NCBI GenBank assembly: GCA_017553635.1
Contig: JAFZKN010000007.1
Location: 186,001 to 250,000, forward strand
DNA length: 64,000 bases
Direction of reading: 5' to 3'
Source of the DNA: Treponema sp.
Lineage (GTDB): Bacteria > Spirochaetota > Spirochaetia > Treponematales > Treponemataceae
Shown one piece after another: positions 50,196 through 62,300 of the stretch (positions within the stretch are counted from its first letter, which is position 1; every line of letters begins with the position of its first letter). The translations under genes and the position numbers were made by a program. A model generated the notes under the pieces. The model saw nothing but the letters and a program-made list of their open reading frames with translations, had not been told where the DNA came from and did no database searches.

Positions 50196-51662
50196 CTATT
50201 TTACCTCGTACTCAGGTGAACATGTCAAATGAAGCCCAAGTCTTCGGATTGTAGCTTCGTCAACCGGCGAAAGAATGACACTCGAGTGAAACTCCAGGCC
50301 GTCAAGCTTTGGAATCTGCTCAAGGGCTGTCTTTGCATGAGGGTTAGTCGAAGAACAGCATGCAAGCGCCACGAGGGCTTCTTCTACATGCAGATGAGGG
50401 TTTTTGCTCTTAAAGTCTATAGTCTTTAATTCCTGGATAGGCTTAACATATTCTTCTGTCAAAAGCTTTTCTTCGTGCGGGATTCCTGCAAGGATTTTAA
50501 GAACCTTAAGGATAACGCTTGTTGCAGCCCCGAGGAGGCGCGAGGTTCTTCCGACAATTACAGTTCCGTCTTCAAGCTGAATTGCAGCGCATGGATGACC
50601 GGTTTCTTCCTGTCTCTTTACTGCTGCAGGAACTACAGCGCGGTCTTCAGGCATTAATTCTGCCCTTTTTAAAAGGAATTCCTGCTTATCAAGCTCACTT
50701 CTCGGCGCATTTCCCTTTCTTACAGCGCAGGCTGTAGCATAATAGCGGCGGAGCATTTCGTCTTTAGCAGCCCTCTGGCACACTTCATCATCGATGATTG
50801 CGTTTCCGGCCATATTAACACCCATGTCAGTCGGTGACTGATAAGGGCTCTCGCCTAAAATCTGCTTGAATATTTCTTTAAGAACAGGGAACGTTTCTAC
50901 GTCTCTGTTATAGTTTACAGTTGTCTGACCGTAAGCTTCCAGATGGAACGGGTCAATCATGTTTACGTCATCAAGGTCAACAGTTGCACTTTCGTACGCA
51001 AGGTTTACAGGATGCTGTAAAGGAAGGTTCCAGATCGGGAATGTTTCAAATTTTGCGTATCCTGCTTTAATTCCATGCTTGTGGTCGTGATAAAGGTTTG
51101 AAAGACATGTAGCCATCTTTCCAGAACCAGGACCAGGAGCTGTTACAACGCAGAGCTTTCTCTTTGTTGCAATGTATTCGTTTCGGCCATAACCGTCATC
51201 GCTTACGATTAAAGGAATGTTTCCAGGATAACCCTGAATGACATAGTGAAGGTAAGTTTTAATTCCAAGATTTGTACATTTTGCACGGAATTTGTCGGCA
51301 GCAGGCTGGCATGTATATTGCGTGATTACAATTCCGCTTACCAGAAAACCGCGCTTTTCAAATTCTTTTTTAAGACGCAGGGTTTCTTCATCATAGGTAA
51401 TACCAAGGTCACCACGGATTTTATTCTGTTCAATTGCATCAGCATTTACAACAATAATAATTTCTGCAATGTCCTTAAGCTTTTCGAGCATCTTTAATTT
51501 GTTGTCAGGTGCAAAACCCGGCAGTACACGCGATGCATGATAGTCGTCAAAAAGTTTTCCGCCAAACTCAAGATAAAGTTTTTCAAAAGCATCAATGCGC
51601 TCCTGAATATGCTCCGACTGAAGCTTTAAATATTTTTTTGAATCAAAACCAATCTGTGCCAT
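50196..51662 (-). CDS. DUF1846 domain protein
   Basis: 488-aa conserved cytoplasmic protein of DUF1846, present in Firmicutes, spirochaetes and others, with solved structures but no firm function. Full-length match: GFDSKKYLKLQSEHIQERI, LYLEFGGKLFDDYHASRVLPG, VVTAPGPGSGKMATCLSNLYHD (P-loop-like), NMIDPFHLEAYG, TDMGVNMAGNAIIDDEV and LHLTCSPEYEVK at the end. GGGAGA precedes the ATG. It lies 18 bp downstream of metY, so they are an operon and this may relate to sulfur or amino-acid metabolism. Confidence 0.9.
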   Translation of the reverse strand: MAQIGFDSKKYLKLQSEHIQERIDAFEKLYLEFGGKLFDDYHASRVLPGFAPDNKLKMLEKLKDIAEIIIVVNADAIEQNKIRGDLGITYDEETLRLKKEFEKRGFLVSGIVITQYTCQPAADKFRAKCTNLGIKTYLHYVIQGYPGNIPLIVSDDGYGRNEYIATKRKLCVVTAPGPGSGKMATCLSNLYHDHKHGIKAGYAKFETFPIWNLPLQHPVNLAYESATVDLDDVNMIDPFHLEAYGQTTVNYNRDVETFPVLKEIFKQILGESPYQSPTDMGVNMAGNAIIDDEVCQRAAKDEMLRRYYATACAVRKGNAPRSELDKQEFLLKRAELMPEDRAVVPAAVKRQEETGHPCAAIQLEDGTVIVGRTSRLLGAATSVILKVLKILAGIPHEEKLLTEEYVKPIQELKTIDFKSKNPHLHVEEALVALACCSSTNPHAKTALEQIPKLDGLEFHSSVILSPVDEATIRRLGLHLTCSPEYEVK

Positions 51663-51680
51663 TTCTCCCGCCTTCCTGTG

Positions 51681-52958
51681 CTAAATTGCAGCAAGTCCCT
51701 TTTCTATATCAGCAATAATATCATCAATGTTTTCAAGACCACAGCTAAAGCGGACCATTCCGCCGTCAATTCCTGCTGCTACAAGCTGCTCATCTGTAAG
51801 CTGTCTGTGAGTTGCACTTGCAGGATGTAAAACACATGTTCTGATGTCTGCAACATGAACTTCATCACATGCAAGTTCAAGAGCATCCATAAAACGAACT
51901 GCCGCAGCTCTTCCACCCTTGATGCTTATAGAAACTACACCGCAGCATCCTTTAGGCAAATATTTTTTTGCAAGCTCATAACTTTTGTCACCTTTAAGAC
52001 ATGGATAAGTGACGCTTGCAATCTTATCTGATTTACTGAAAAATTCTGCAACCTTAATTGCGTTTTCGCAGTAACGGTCCATACGCACTGCAAGAGTTTC
52101 AAGACCAAGATTAAGATAGAACGCACTCTGCGCTGCAGGATAACATCCAAAGTCTCTCATCAACTGTGTTCGTGCTTTAATGATGTAAGCTGCGTTTCCA
52201 AATTCTTTTTTATAAGAAAGACCGTGATAGCTTTCGTCAGGTTCAAACATGTCGGCAAAATGTCCGTTGTGCCTGTGTGCTTCTTCCCAGTCAAATTTTC
52301 CAGAATCAACGATTACACCACCACCCTGAACTGCATGTCCGTCCATGTATTTTGTAGTTGAGTGAATTACAATGTCTGCTCCCCATTCAAAAGGACGGCA
52401 GAGATATGGAGTTGCAAATGTGTTGTCTACGATAAGCGGAACATGTTTAGAATGCGCAACCTTTGCCCAGCGCTCGATATCAAATACAGTAAGGGCAGGG
52501 TTTGCAATTGTTTCTCCAAAAACACATTTTGTATTAGGTTTAAATGCTGCTGCAATTTCTTCATCAGATGCTTCTGCATTTACCCATATACATTCGATTC
52601 CAAGTTTTTTTAATGTTACGCTGAATAAATTTACAGTACCACCATAAATGCATGTGCTGGAAATAAAGCTGTCACCGGCAGAGCATACATTCAATATAGA
52701 GCAGAGACTTGCTGCCTGTCCGCTCGAAGTAAGCATTGCACCGATTCCGCCTTCCATGTCTGCAATCTTTTTTTCTACTGCATCACATGTCGGATTTGCA
52801 AAGCGTGAATACATATATTCTGTAGGCTTGTCAAAAAGTGCCGCAACGTGGTCACAGCTGTCAAATCTGTACGTTGTACTCTGAACGATAGGAATTGTTC
52901 CAGGGCCGCCGTTTTCCGGTTTATATCCTGAATGTAAACATTTTGTCTCAAACTTCAT
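51681..52958 (-). CDS. metY: O-acetylhomoserine sulfhydrylase-type PLP enzyme
   Basis: 425-aa Cys/Met-metabolism PLP enzyme. Features: TKCLHSGYKPENGGPGTIPIV at the N-terminus, YMYSRFANPT, the schiff-base Lys in HSTTKYMDGHAVQGGG, and C-terminal LAGGxTR-like FSCGLENIDDIIADIEKGL. The FANPT and PIVQSTTYRF pattern points to O-acetylhomoserine (thiol)-lyase, which makes homocysteine or methionine precursors from sulfide, rather than cystathionine gamma-synthase, though the split is not sharp. AGGAG precedes the ATG. The 167 bp upstream hold no recognised SAM riboswitch. Confidence 0.88.
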   Translation of the reverse strand: MKFETKCLHSGYKPENGGPGTIPIVQSTTYRFDSCDHVAALFDKPTEYMYSRFANPTCDAVEKKIADMEGGIGAMLTSSGQAASLCSILNVCSAGDSFISSTCIYGGTVNLFSVTLKKLGIECIWVNAEASDEEIAAAFKPNTKCVFGETIANPALTVFDIERWAKVAHSKHVPLIVDNTFATPYLCRPFEWGADIVIHSTTKYMDGHAVQGGGVIVDSGKFDWEEAHRHNGHFADMFEPDESYHGLSYKKEFGNAAYIIKARTQLMRDFGCYPAAQSAFYLNLGLETLAVRMDRYCENAIKVAEFFSKSDKIASVTYPCLKGDKSYELAKKYLPKGCCGVVSISIKGGRAAAVRFMDALELACDEVHVADIRTCVLHPASATHRQLTDEQLVAAGIDGGMVRFSCGLENIDDIIADIEKGLAAI

Positions 52959-53125
52959 ACTTTATGCTCCTAAAAATACGCTGAATTTACTCAAAAACCA
53001 GCTGCATTTCATAATAGAACAGTATATTTCATTTGAGCATTTTTTTCTAGGGGAATAAAGGACGTTTAAGCCATTTCTAAAGCGACAGACTTATCCTTAA
53101 TTTAAGCGGAAATTTCTTATATTAC

Positions 53126-54046
53126 TTATTTTACAATCTTTTCGATTTCGGCAGCGTAAATTATTTTATAGCCTTTGTTTTCTATCGAAGCTTTTTTTTC
53201 ACTTTCGATGTCATCATCAAGAAAAACGATGTTTCCCTTTCCTTTAAGGCGTTCATAAATTACACCGCCGCCTTCATAAATTCGTTTTGCAATATTAAGT
53301 GCGCGCTCCAGATCAGAAAAAACTTTTTTATTTAGTTCAAATTTCTGGCCGTCATAAAGATGACGGAGCGGATTTGGAGAGCGTCTGTTGTAATATTCCT
53401 TGATTTTTGCAGTCATTTCTTTTTTATACTTTCTTTCTTCTGCAGCAAGGGCAACCTGTTCTGTCGTTACAAAAAAGCCCTTGTTGTCCTTCATAAGCTG
53501 CTCGGGCGTTTTGTTTTCTTTTTCGCAGACCTTTTTAAAAACAAGCATCGTTGCCATTGCATCATCTACACTTTTATGAGAAGCAAGAGCGCTCATGTCA
53601 CATTCTAAAAATTCTGCCCATTCAAAAAGCTTTTTCTTTGCATTAAAGGTTTTATCAAGCAGATTCTGAACATCAAATGCCCTGAAATTTATATAATCCC
53701 TGTTATATCTTTCGCACGCACTGTTTACAAAGCCTACATCATTTGCAACAGCAAAGCCTGCGACATAAGTATTTCCGTTAGAAAAAAGCGGCTTTAATTT
53801 TTTATAGAACGCATCAAAATTAGGCTTTGAGCGGAAATAATCTTTAGAATACGCAAGCTGACATTTATTTTTAGGACTGAATAAATACCAGTCAAATTCT
53901 GTTTCGGGATTCATTACAACATCTTCGCTTTCAATAACATTAAGTTCATCGTCTGTAAGGACATATCCAAGCGAACATATTTTTCCAACTCCGTCAAAAC
54001 AGTTGGCGCATTCACAGTCAAAAAATAAAAAATTCTTGTGTTCCAT
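53126..54046 (-). CDS. DEDDh-type 3'-5' exonuclease-like protein
   Basis: 306 aa. The N-terminal 180 residues follow DnaQ-like exonucleases: Asp10 and Glu12 in FFDCECAN, GFAVANDVGFVNSACERYN with the second acidic site, and LASHKSVDDAMATM (His and Asp). The C-terminal 80 residues (NIVFLDDDIESEKKASIENKGYKIIYAAEI) are compatible with a small BRCT-like fold. Probably a nucleic-acid proofreading or processing enzyme; substrate unknown. GGGAGA precedes the ATG. Downstream member of the pbpC operon, 14 bp after pbpC. Confidence 0.85.
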   Translation of the reverse strand: MEHKNFLFFDCECANCFDGVGKICSLGYVLTDDELNVIESEDVVMNPETEFDWYLFSPKNKCQLAYSKDYFRSKPNFDAFYKKLKPLFSNGNTYVAGFAVANDVGFVNSACERYNRDYINFRAFDVQNLLDKTFNAKKKLFEWAEFLECDMSALASHKSVDDAMATMLVFKKVCEKENKTPEQLMKDNKGFFVTTEQVALAAEERKYKKEMTAKIKEYYNRRSPNPLRHLYDGQKFELNKKVFSDLERALNIAKRIYEGGGVIYERLKGKGNIVFLDDDIESEKKASIENKGYKIIYAAEIEKIVK

Positions 54047-54060
54047 ACATTTCTCCCGAT

Positions 54061-56322
54061 TTATCTTACTTCAAAACTTATAGAATCAGACTCTCTGCCA
54101 CAAACTGCCCTTATATAATGAATTCCAGGTTCAAGCGGAGCAGTTACGACGCATGGTCTTCCAGTAACTTCAAATATCTGTTCATCAATAAATATTTCAA
54201 CAACATCATGCTCTCCACCAATTACTTCGATTTCAATCCCCTGATTAAATCTTGAATATGGATCGTAATAATAAAGTGAATTATCTCTTGGGCTTACTAT
54301 CTTTAAAGTTGAATCCGTATAATCCATCACATGGTTATCAGAATATATTTTTTCATTTATTAAATACCACTGCTGATACGCAGCTGGATAAACAGTTTTA
54401 ATTTTATTTCCATCCATTACATGCCATGTACATTTTTTAAGAGAATCACCTTTTTTAAGATATTCTGTTAAAGTATTTTTACAGTTTTCCGTCGGAGCAT
54501 TTCCAGACACAGGACAGATTTTTACTTTTTTATAGTTTTCAGGTTCAGGAAATTTAAGACTTTCCATATCATCATAATTTTCAAGATAATCTAAAATTTT
54601 TCTTGCAACATATGCTGGCAAAGAACTCCCGGTTTTCCCGATTACAGTTTCACCGGAAAAATTTCCCATCCATACACCAACTGCATATCTCGGAGTTGCA
54701 CCGAGAGCTGTAATATTCTGAAACTGATTTGAAGTTCCTGTCTTAAAGATTGAAGGATACTTTGTTTCAAAAGTCTGATAATAACCAAAGCCAAGAGACC
54801 TTGCACTTTTATCTGACAAAAACGAATCGATTATTCTTGCTGTATCAGATTCATAAATCATCTTTGATTCTCTTTTCACTTCCTTTCCGGCATCTTTTCC
54901 AGAAAGAAAACTGATCGGAATATACTGCCCGTCACGGGCAAATACACTGAAAGCCGGAACAAATTCAAAAAGAGAAACCTCTCCACCACCAAGTGCAAGC
55001 GCATATCCTGTTTCCTTAGCATTTTCCTTTATTCCTGAAAAACCAAGCTCCTCAAGGTGCTCGGCAAAAACTTCTATTCCAGTCATATCAAGAATTTTTA
55101 CAGCAGGAATATTGAGACTTGATGCAAGAGCAACACGCAATCTTACAGGCCCGTTAAATCTGTTATTAAAATTAGACGGAATATATGCTTTATTTTCACC
55201 AAGCTCCGTCGGAATATCAGCAATTACATCCGTCGGTTTTACAATTCCTTTTTCAATTGCAAGTGCATACAAAAACGGTTTTATACTTGAACCAGGCTGA
55301 TTCTTAAATCTTACGCCATCAATTTCTCCATGATGTTCCTTATCATTAAAATCATGGTTACCAATCCATGCAAGAACTTTTCCAGTCTGAACATCCAGGA
55401 CAAGAACTGCAATATTTCCGATTCTGGAATATTCTGATTCTTTAATTGCATCATCAGCACAAGTCTGAGCATAAACCTGTACATCAAAATCTACTGAAAG
55501 ATTAATTCTATAAGGAGTTTTTGATTTATAAATTTTTGATTTACTTTTCTTTTCAGCTAAAAAATAATTATTTTCTTTAAGATACCTTACAAGATGAGGC
55601 ATAAAAAAAGGATACTGATATTTTTTACTCGGACTATATAAAGAAGGCCTTCTTGGAATTTTAGCCAGAATTTCAATTTCATCTTTAGTAAGATCTTTAA
55701 TTTCCCTTCCAAAATAAAGTCTTGACGCAGACATAACCCCTTCTGCATTATTTCCGAATGGAATTGAATTTAAATAAAGTTCAAGAATCTGTTTTTTAGA
55801 AAATTTTGCTTCAAGCATCAATGCACAGAACGCCTCATCAACTTTCTTTAACATCGTTCTGTCTACCGAAATCAAATATTCATTATTTTGATTTAAGTAA
55901 TTTTGATTAATCACTTTTGCAAGCTGCATTGTAATCGTTGATGCTCCGCTTACATTTTTTTTATTCTGAATGTTTAAAAATACAGAACGGATAACCGCAA
56001 TTAAATCTATTCCAGGATGAAAATAAAATCTTTTATCCTCTGCTTTAATGAACATTTTCTGCACATCGCGAGGAATTTCTGTCATCGGAACATATTCACG
56101 ACGTAAACCGTTATTAAGAGGAATTACTTGAATTAAATGATTTTTTCTATCGTAAACGCGTGTACTGTACTCTCTTGTTAAAAAAGCATCGAGTTGCCTG
56201 TAAGGAAGAATACACAGAATAATGTGAACGGCAATTGCAAAAGCTGCAACTGCCGCCACGATTTTTGCCAAACGGATAGCGCCACTACTTTTAAGTAGTG
56301 GCGGCAGTTTAATCTGTTTCAT
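54061..56322 (-). CDS. pbpC: Penicillin-binding protein 1C
   Basis: 753-aa peptidoglycan synthase homologue. One N-terminal membrane helix (about 16-40), a glycosyltransferase domain with FIKAEDKRFYFHPGIDLIAVIRS and GASTITMQLAK, a transpeptidase domain with SSIK (QPGSSIKPF), SLN (SSLNIPAVK) and KTG (FKTGTSN) motifs, and a C-terminal region seen in PBP1C. In other bacteria pbpC sits next to alpha-2-macroglobulin genes, as here. Start overlaps the macroglobulin stop (TAATG). The first codons carry competing hairpins, see the repeat entry. Confidence 0.94.
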   Translation of the reverse strand: MKQIKLPPLLKSSGAIRLAKIVAAVAAFAIAVHIILCILPYRQLDAFLTREYSTRVYDRKNHLIQVIPLNNGLRREYVPMTEIPRDVQKMFIKAEDKRFYFHPGIDLIAVIRSVFLNIQNKKNVSGASTITMQLAKVINQNYLNQNNEYLISVDRTMLKKVDEAFCALMLEAKFSKKQILELYLNSIPFGNNAEGVMSASRLYFGREIKDLTKDEIEILAKIPRRPSLYSPSKKYQYPFFMPHLVRYLKENNYFLAEKKSKSKIYKSKTPYRINLSVDFDVQVYAQTCADDAIKESEYSRIGNIAVLVLDVQTGKVLAWIGNHDFNDKEHHGEIDGVRFKNQPGSSIKPFLYALAIEKGIVKPTDVIADIPTELGENKAYIPSNFNNRFNGPVRLRVALASSLNIPAVKILDMTGIEVFAEHLEELGFSGIKENAKETGYALALGGGEVSLFEFVPAFSVFARDGQYIPISFLSGKDAGKEVKRESKMIYESDTARIIDSFLSDKSARSLGFGYYQTFETKYPSIFKTGTSNQFQNITALGATPRYAVGVWMGNFSGETVIGKTGSSLPAYVARKILDYLENYDDMESLKFPEPENYKKVKICPVSGNAPTENCKNTLTEYLKKGDSLKKCTWHVMDGNKIKTVYPAAYQQWYLINEKIYSDNHVMDYTDSTLKIVSPRDNSLYYYDPYSRFNQGIEIEVIGGEHDVVEIFIDEQIFEVTGRPCVVTAPLEPGIHYIRAVCGRESDSISFEVR
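56248..56309. repeat. Overlapping inverted repeats at the pbpC start
   Basis: AACTGCCGCCAC (56248-56259) is the perfect complement of GTGGCGGCAGTT (56298-56309), and CGCCACTACTT (56280-56290) of AAGTAGTGGCG (56293-56303). The second arms share 56298-56303, so the two stems exclude each other. All lie within the first 25 codons of pbpC. Confidence 0.85.
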
Positions 56323-59300
56323 TACTTAACTATAAACAGATATCCATTTCCACGACCAAATACTTCAGGCTCATACATCAATTCAGCCGTAACAGGAGGT
56401 GTAGGATAAACACCCTTTCTTGAAGCACGGATTGTAACTGTCTTACTCCAGTTTCCACCAGGGAAGTAGTTATTAAAGTACTGAGCTTCGTTATCGTAGA
56501 AATATTCATAAGTTTCTGGTTCCCAGTCCCAGTACCACCAGTCCCACCATCCGTACCAGTAATCATCCCAGATGCTTGATACATGAGAATTCTGAACTGT
56601 ATCACCGCTGGTATTTTTACTTGCACCAGTACTCAATGATTTATCAACAATCTCTGTTCCAGAAGGAATCGGGATACGCAGAGCAACATAGTATGCATAC
56701 GAAGAAGCACTTACCGATGCTCTAACCTTATAAGTTTTTCCAGATTCAAGAATAATTACTTTAGACTTTTCTGAAACCGGTCTTACTTCATTACCGTTTT
56801 CATCAAGAATCTGCGTATTAACTTCAAGACCTTCATTCTTTGATTCAAACATTTCGTTCGGAATAGCATAACGAAGTTCTGTTGTATAATACAAAGCACC
56901 TTTTCCATCTTTAGTAAACTCAAGATCAAACGGTTTTCCTTTTCCTATTCCTTCAAGGATCGGATCAACAAATGAAACAGATACTACAGAAGGCTTCGCA
57001 CCTGCACCTTTAAAGTTACCCTGTCCAATAACCTTTGGATTATTTCCAGAGCGGACAGCAACAGAACCCTTAAAGTCAAGACTGTCAAGTTTTCGTACTT
57101 TTATAAGTACACGGATAGCCTCAAATACTCTTGCAGTTGTTGCTGTACTCTGCCAGTATCCGTTTTTCTGAGACTGAAGAAGTCTGAAGAGAATCTTATT
57201 TACCATTTCATCATGCGGATCAACCTCTGCAAAAAGCTGCATAATTGTTGCAAGTGCCTCTGAATCATTTTCATACATTCCGTAATAGTATGAATAAGAA
57301 CCGAGAGTCCGCTGGAAGTTAATACTTCTTGTTGTAGGCACAATAAATTTCTTAATAAAATCAGCAATTTCTTTTGCCTTCTGTTTTGAAGCTGCATCCT
57401 GTTTACACTGATAAGCAAGACCCGCATACGCAAGTGTTTCAAGACTTACATTATCAGATTTCATATTTCTATAAATTTCATCGAGAACATAATCAAGTGC
57501 AGTATTATTGTTCAAGTTGAATACATAACACATGTAAGCTGCATAGCAGTTGCAGTTATTGTTATATCTTGATGACCTTAATGTATTCTTGAGATAACTC
57601 AAAAGTGAATCGATGTTATAACCGATTTCATTTTTAGTATATCCAAGATCAATGGCAAGTTTATACATATGAGCAAATCTAAGTGAAACATATTCACTCG
57701 AATGCTCACCATGTGGCCAATATGGAATACCACCATCAGGAAGCTGATTTTCTTTAACACTTGCAAACCAGAGTTTTACAGTCTTACGAGGATCTTCTAC
57801 TTTAGATTTTAATCCGAATACATCAATGTAATCCTGGAAACTCAAAATCGGCCAGATTTTTGACGACTGCTGTTCAAGACATCCATAAGGATAATCGAAA
57901 CAGTAACTTACAGATGAACTCAAAAGTCCAAGCTGTGTAGGATCAAGTGTAATCTTAAGGCTTCCTCTGTCATCCTTTGTTAAAGAAGGAATAACAACTT
58001 TCTCCTTTGTACTAATTTTTTCATTTCTTGTGAATGAATCACTCTGAACAACACCGGTAGATGTAAATGTTTCATATATAAACGGTTTTTCAATCGTAAT
58101 AGGTGAAATAAGTTTTTCTTTAAGAACTTTAGATGAAACCTGATAAATAAGTTCAACTCCACCTTCGTTCTCTGCACCTACCTTAAAGTAAATAGGCTTT
58201 GTTCTTCCAGCAGGAACTTTTACAGTGCGGGTAGTTTCTCCCTGGAAGAATATTTTTCCTGGAAGAGTTTTCAATCCGAACTTAGAATCATCTTCACTGT
58301 CAGCAGAAGGAACTGCTGCATCAATTTTTACAGTTACTTCATGATCAACTGTATCAAGGTTAGTAGCAATTACACCACATTCAGCTGTATCACGAATTCT
58401 CATTCTGCGAGGCTGAACTGCCTGTATGTTAATCGGATTCTGAACCTGAATCTCTGCTTCTTTAAGAGCAAATTCATTTCCTTTTACACCGAATGCCGTT
58501 ACACGATATGTAGTAAGAGAATCAGGCATTTTAACTTTAACAATTGCACGTCCCTTAGAGTCTGTCCTGATTGCCGGTTCAAAGAATGCTGTCGGTCTAA
58601 AATCTTTTCTTATCTGCTCTTTAAGTTCATCTCCACCTTCTTCATCACCACCAACAAGTGTTTTAACTTTATAAGTAACAGGATCCATAAGAAGTGTACG
58701 GGAGTCTCCACCAATTACAGAAAGCGGGAAGTTAGAATCTTTATAGAAATACTGCATTGGATCTGCAACATGATAGTTAATCAGATCAAGAACACCACGG
58801 TCAACCACCATAAGAGTGAACTCTGCATTTGCAAGAGGTTTTCCATCGCGTTCTGCCTTTACTTCAAGCTGAATTTCTTCACCAGGACGGCACACACCTT
58901 TTGTCGCAAGAAGAGTTGCGTTAAATGAAACGCTGTTCAGGTCAACTTTAATTGCAGTCACACCATAATAAGCTTTCGGTTTATCAAGATCAGGTTCTCC
59001 ATATTTATGAACAGGTGGTCCTTTACGAGTTGAATATGAACAGATTGAAACATATACAATCGGCAGATATTCTTCTTTAACCGGAATATCAATAACTGAA
59101 CAAGGTGAATCGAAATGTTTTATTTCTGAATAGTAAATATCATTTCGTTCAACTGTAATCATGTAATCACCGGCAGCAAGAGGACTTTCCAAAAGAATCT
59201 GTGCTGTTTCTCCAGGTTTATAAGAACTTCTGTCCGGAGATAGATTAAGAGCGCCTGCGTTGTCACTATCAAACCACCAGTAGTCATTTCCAGTTACATA

Positions 59301-62300
59301 GAAAGATTTCTGTGTTTTGATTGAATTTCCTTTTTTATCAACAGCAGACACAGTTAACGTATATTCACCGGCATTTTTCGGCGTAAATGATATAACACCT
59401 TTTGTCTGTACCTTTAACGTTCCTGCAGAAACTTCATCCTGTTTTTTTACCCAGCGGGAATATATTCCGTCTACGGATTCTTCATTTGACAAAGTCCAGT
59501 AAGATCTCGAGAACGAATATTTTATATCGCCATCAACATTTGCTGTTCCGGCTAAAGCCCCGTTAGGTTTAAATAATGCATACGGAATATCAACTTTTGT
59601 ATTCTTTTCAGGGAATCCGTTAGTAAGACGTTTTGCAAGACCGATGTAGAAATTACCAGGGTGAATTATCTTTGCAGCACCTGTAAAAATTGTCTGACCA
59701 GAAACATCTGTTACAGAAATCTCTGATTTATAAAGATAAGGCTGCCCTTCATATTTCTTTTCCGTATCACACTTAATTCTTGTAGGTCCGTCTTCATTTA
59801 TCGAGCCACGTTCTTCTGAAATTTCTTCTGGAGAAGACTCTGTTCTATTAAGACCAAAAACATAATTCTGCGCTTCTGGAACAGGCGGTACAAAGTCTGT
59901 CTGCTGCCTATACCATGTCGCATGATAAGTTCCTCCAGTCAACGCGCCGCCTGCAAGATAAGATGCTGACAGCTCAGCATTAATTGTATCACCCAATGTG
60001 TAAGATACATCAGGGAATGCAGCAGATGCCTGGAATTTCAATCTTTCAAAGAAAGCAACCGTTACCTCGGCCCTGTCCAATTCTTCACCATCACACTCTA
60101 CAGAAATCCAGTAAGTTCCCGGTTTAATATCATCCGGTACTTCAAAGGTTCCGCTGTAACCACCTTCTCTTGAAAGATGTCCGTTCGAATAGCCGAATGT
60201 TTCAGATTCATACCACGAACGTTTTTCAAATTTTGCCGTATATGATCTTCCGGCAAGAGAATTTTCAAGACCATCTTTAGTTAAAGAACGGACAATTCCT
60301 CTATAACTGATTGTTTCACCAGGCTTGTAAAGCCCTCTGTCAGTAAATACAAAGTTTAAAATATTTTTTTCATGAGCAACATCATACATACTGCGTGTAT
60401 CTACACCAAAGCGGCTTGCACGATGATCACAAATATTTGTAATTACTTTATCATTTCCTTTCTTAACGTATACAGCAAGATCCCAATAATCATCTATACC
60501 AGAAAAATCTTCCGGAAACTTAATCTCGGCAAAACCATTCTTATCAGTTTTTGCCACTGGTCCAATACAATCACCATTATATTCTGCCCAGTCATCATAA
60601 TAATTGTCATTATCTACAATCCTTACTTCCGCATCTTTAACAGGAGAGTTATCAGAAAGCTTTCTAACCATTACGACAGCTTTATTCAAACCCATTCTGG
60701 CAGTTACACCAAGATCCGTTACCTGAATGTTTACAAGATTTTCTGTAGATGAATTACGATATTCCTCATAATAAGGACTATACCATCTGTATTCAGCTTC
60801 AGCTTTAACAGTTACAAATCCAAGACCACTTTTAAGATATGGATCAAGATCAATTACATCCAGAACACGTTTATCTGCATAACTTAAATTAAACTGCTTA
60901 GCGTTTGAACTGTTTAATGAAATATCATATCTTCTGTCAGCAAGAGGATCTTTTGTTTCAGAAACTTCGTATCTTCCGCTTGTAAGATTCTGATGTTCAA
61001 TAATAAATTTATGAGGATACTGTGCTTCAAGAATTTTATTTCCGGAATCAAGGAACTTCATAAATCCGCCGGCAGCAGGAACTCTAAAAGAAGAATCATC
61101 TGATCTTGAAAGATACTGTCCGAAAATATCTTTCAACTGTTTATTAACATAACATGTATAGTTTGTTCTAAATTCAGCAGGAACATTATCAATATAAACA
61201 TATCTTCCTTCTACTCTGACAGTACTCGGATCAATTTTAATTGAAGGTGAAAAAGAGAACTGACCACTTACAGATGACTTATCAATCGGCTGATTAAATC
61301 TTGCAGTAAGTCTCATAGAATGAACATCAAAATACAAATCTTCAAGGACGAGACGTTTTAATGCTGTAAATGATTTTGAATTTTTCAATTCATTTATTTC
61401 AGGATAAGCAACAACACTTACAGACATTTCTTTTTCTGCCTGCCGGTCAAGTTTAAGATAGAAAAGATTTGACTCCTTTGTTTCTTTATAAACATATTTT
61501 CCGTTATCATATACATATTCAATCGGAGTTGCCTTGTATCCGATTTTTGTATAAGTATTGTGAAAAACAGAAACGTTATTTGAGAAAACATCTGCAGTAA
61601 CTTTAAAGTTTATCTGAACAAAACAATCTGTTGTTTTATCAAGAGGAAGACCGGCATTAGAATTATAATAATAAGTTTTTTCAAGATTACATCCCGGTCT
61701 GATATCATAAATTCTTATATAATCTGTTTTTGTTGAAAATGAAGTTGTTCCGGTTATCTTTAAACCGTCAAGACTCTTTAATGTATCGTTTACAGAAATT
61801 CTATAACTTACAAAAGGACTGAGTTTTTCAGAAGGATAGAAAGTCAACTGTCTTGAGCCCATCCATCTGTAAACACCCCTGATTTTTGGAGTAATTGTAA
61901 ATACATCACATTTTTCCATTTCAGGTTCAACCGCAGAAATCGGGTGAACAGGTTCAGAGAAAATCACATAAAAGGAAGGTTTATCCAATCCAGAAGGAAT
62001 ACTATCCTGCGGTCCCCATGAAGCAACTGTAAGCTCTTTTGTTTTTTTTGGTTTTGCAGGCTGAACTTCTTTTTTCTGAGGTTCAAGAGTATTATGAAGT
62101 TCTTCAACTTTTTTAGTTAAATCTGTTGAATCTGTATTGTATTTTATATGGTAAGAATCAAGACTCTTTATAATCTGATCATCTGTCATCTGTTCTTCTT
62201 TTTCAGATGAATCGTCTGAATTCTTTACCGAACCATACGTATGTCCAAGATTTGAAAGCTGATAAAAAGCAACTCCTTTATCATCATAATCTACAACCGG

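Noticed and set aside
52959..53125. Possible SAM riboswitch or S-box upstream of metY
   Set aside because: No SAM-I or SAM-II consensus elements and no terminator; only an ordinary leader is visible.
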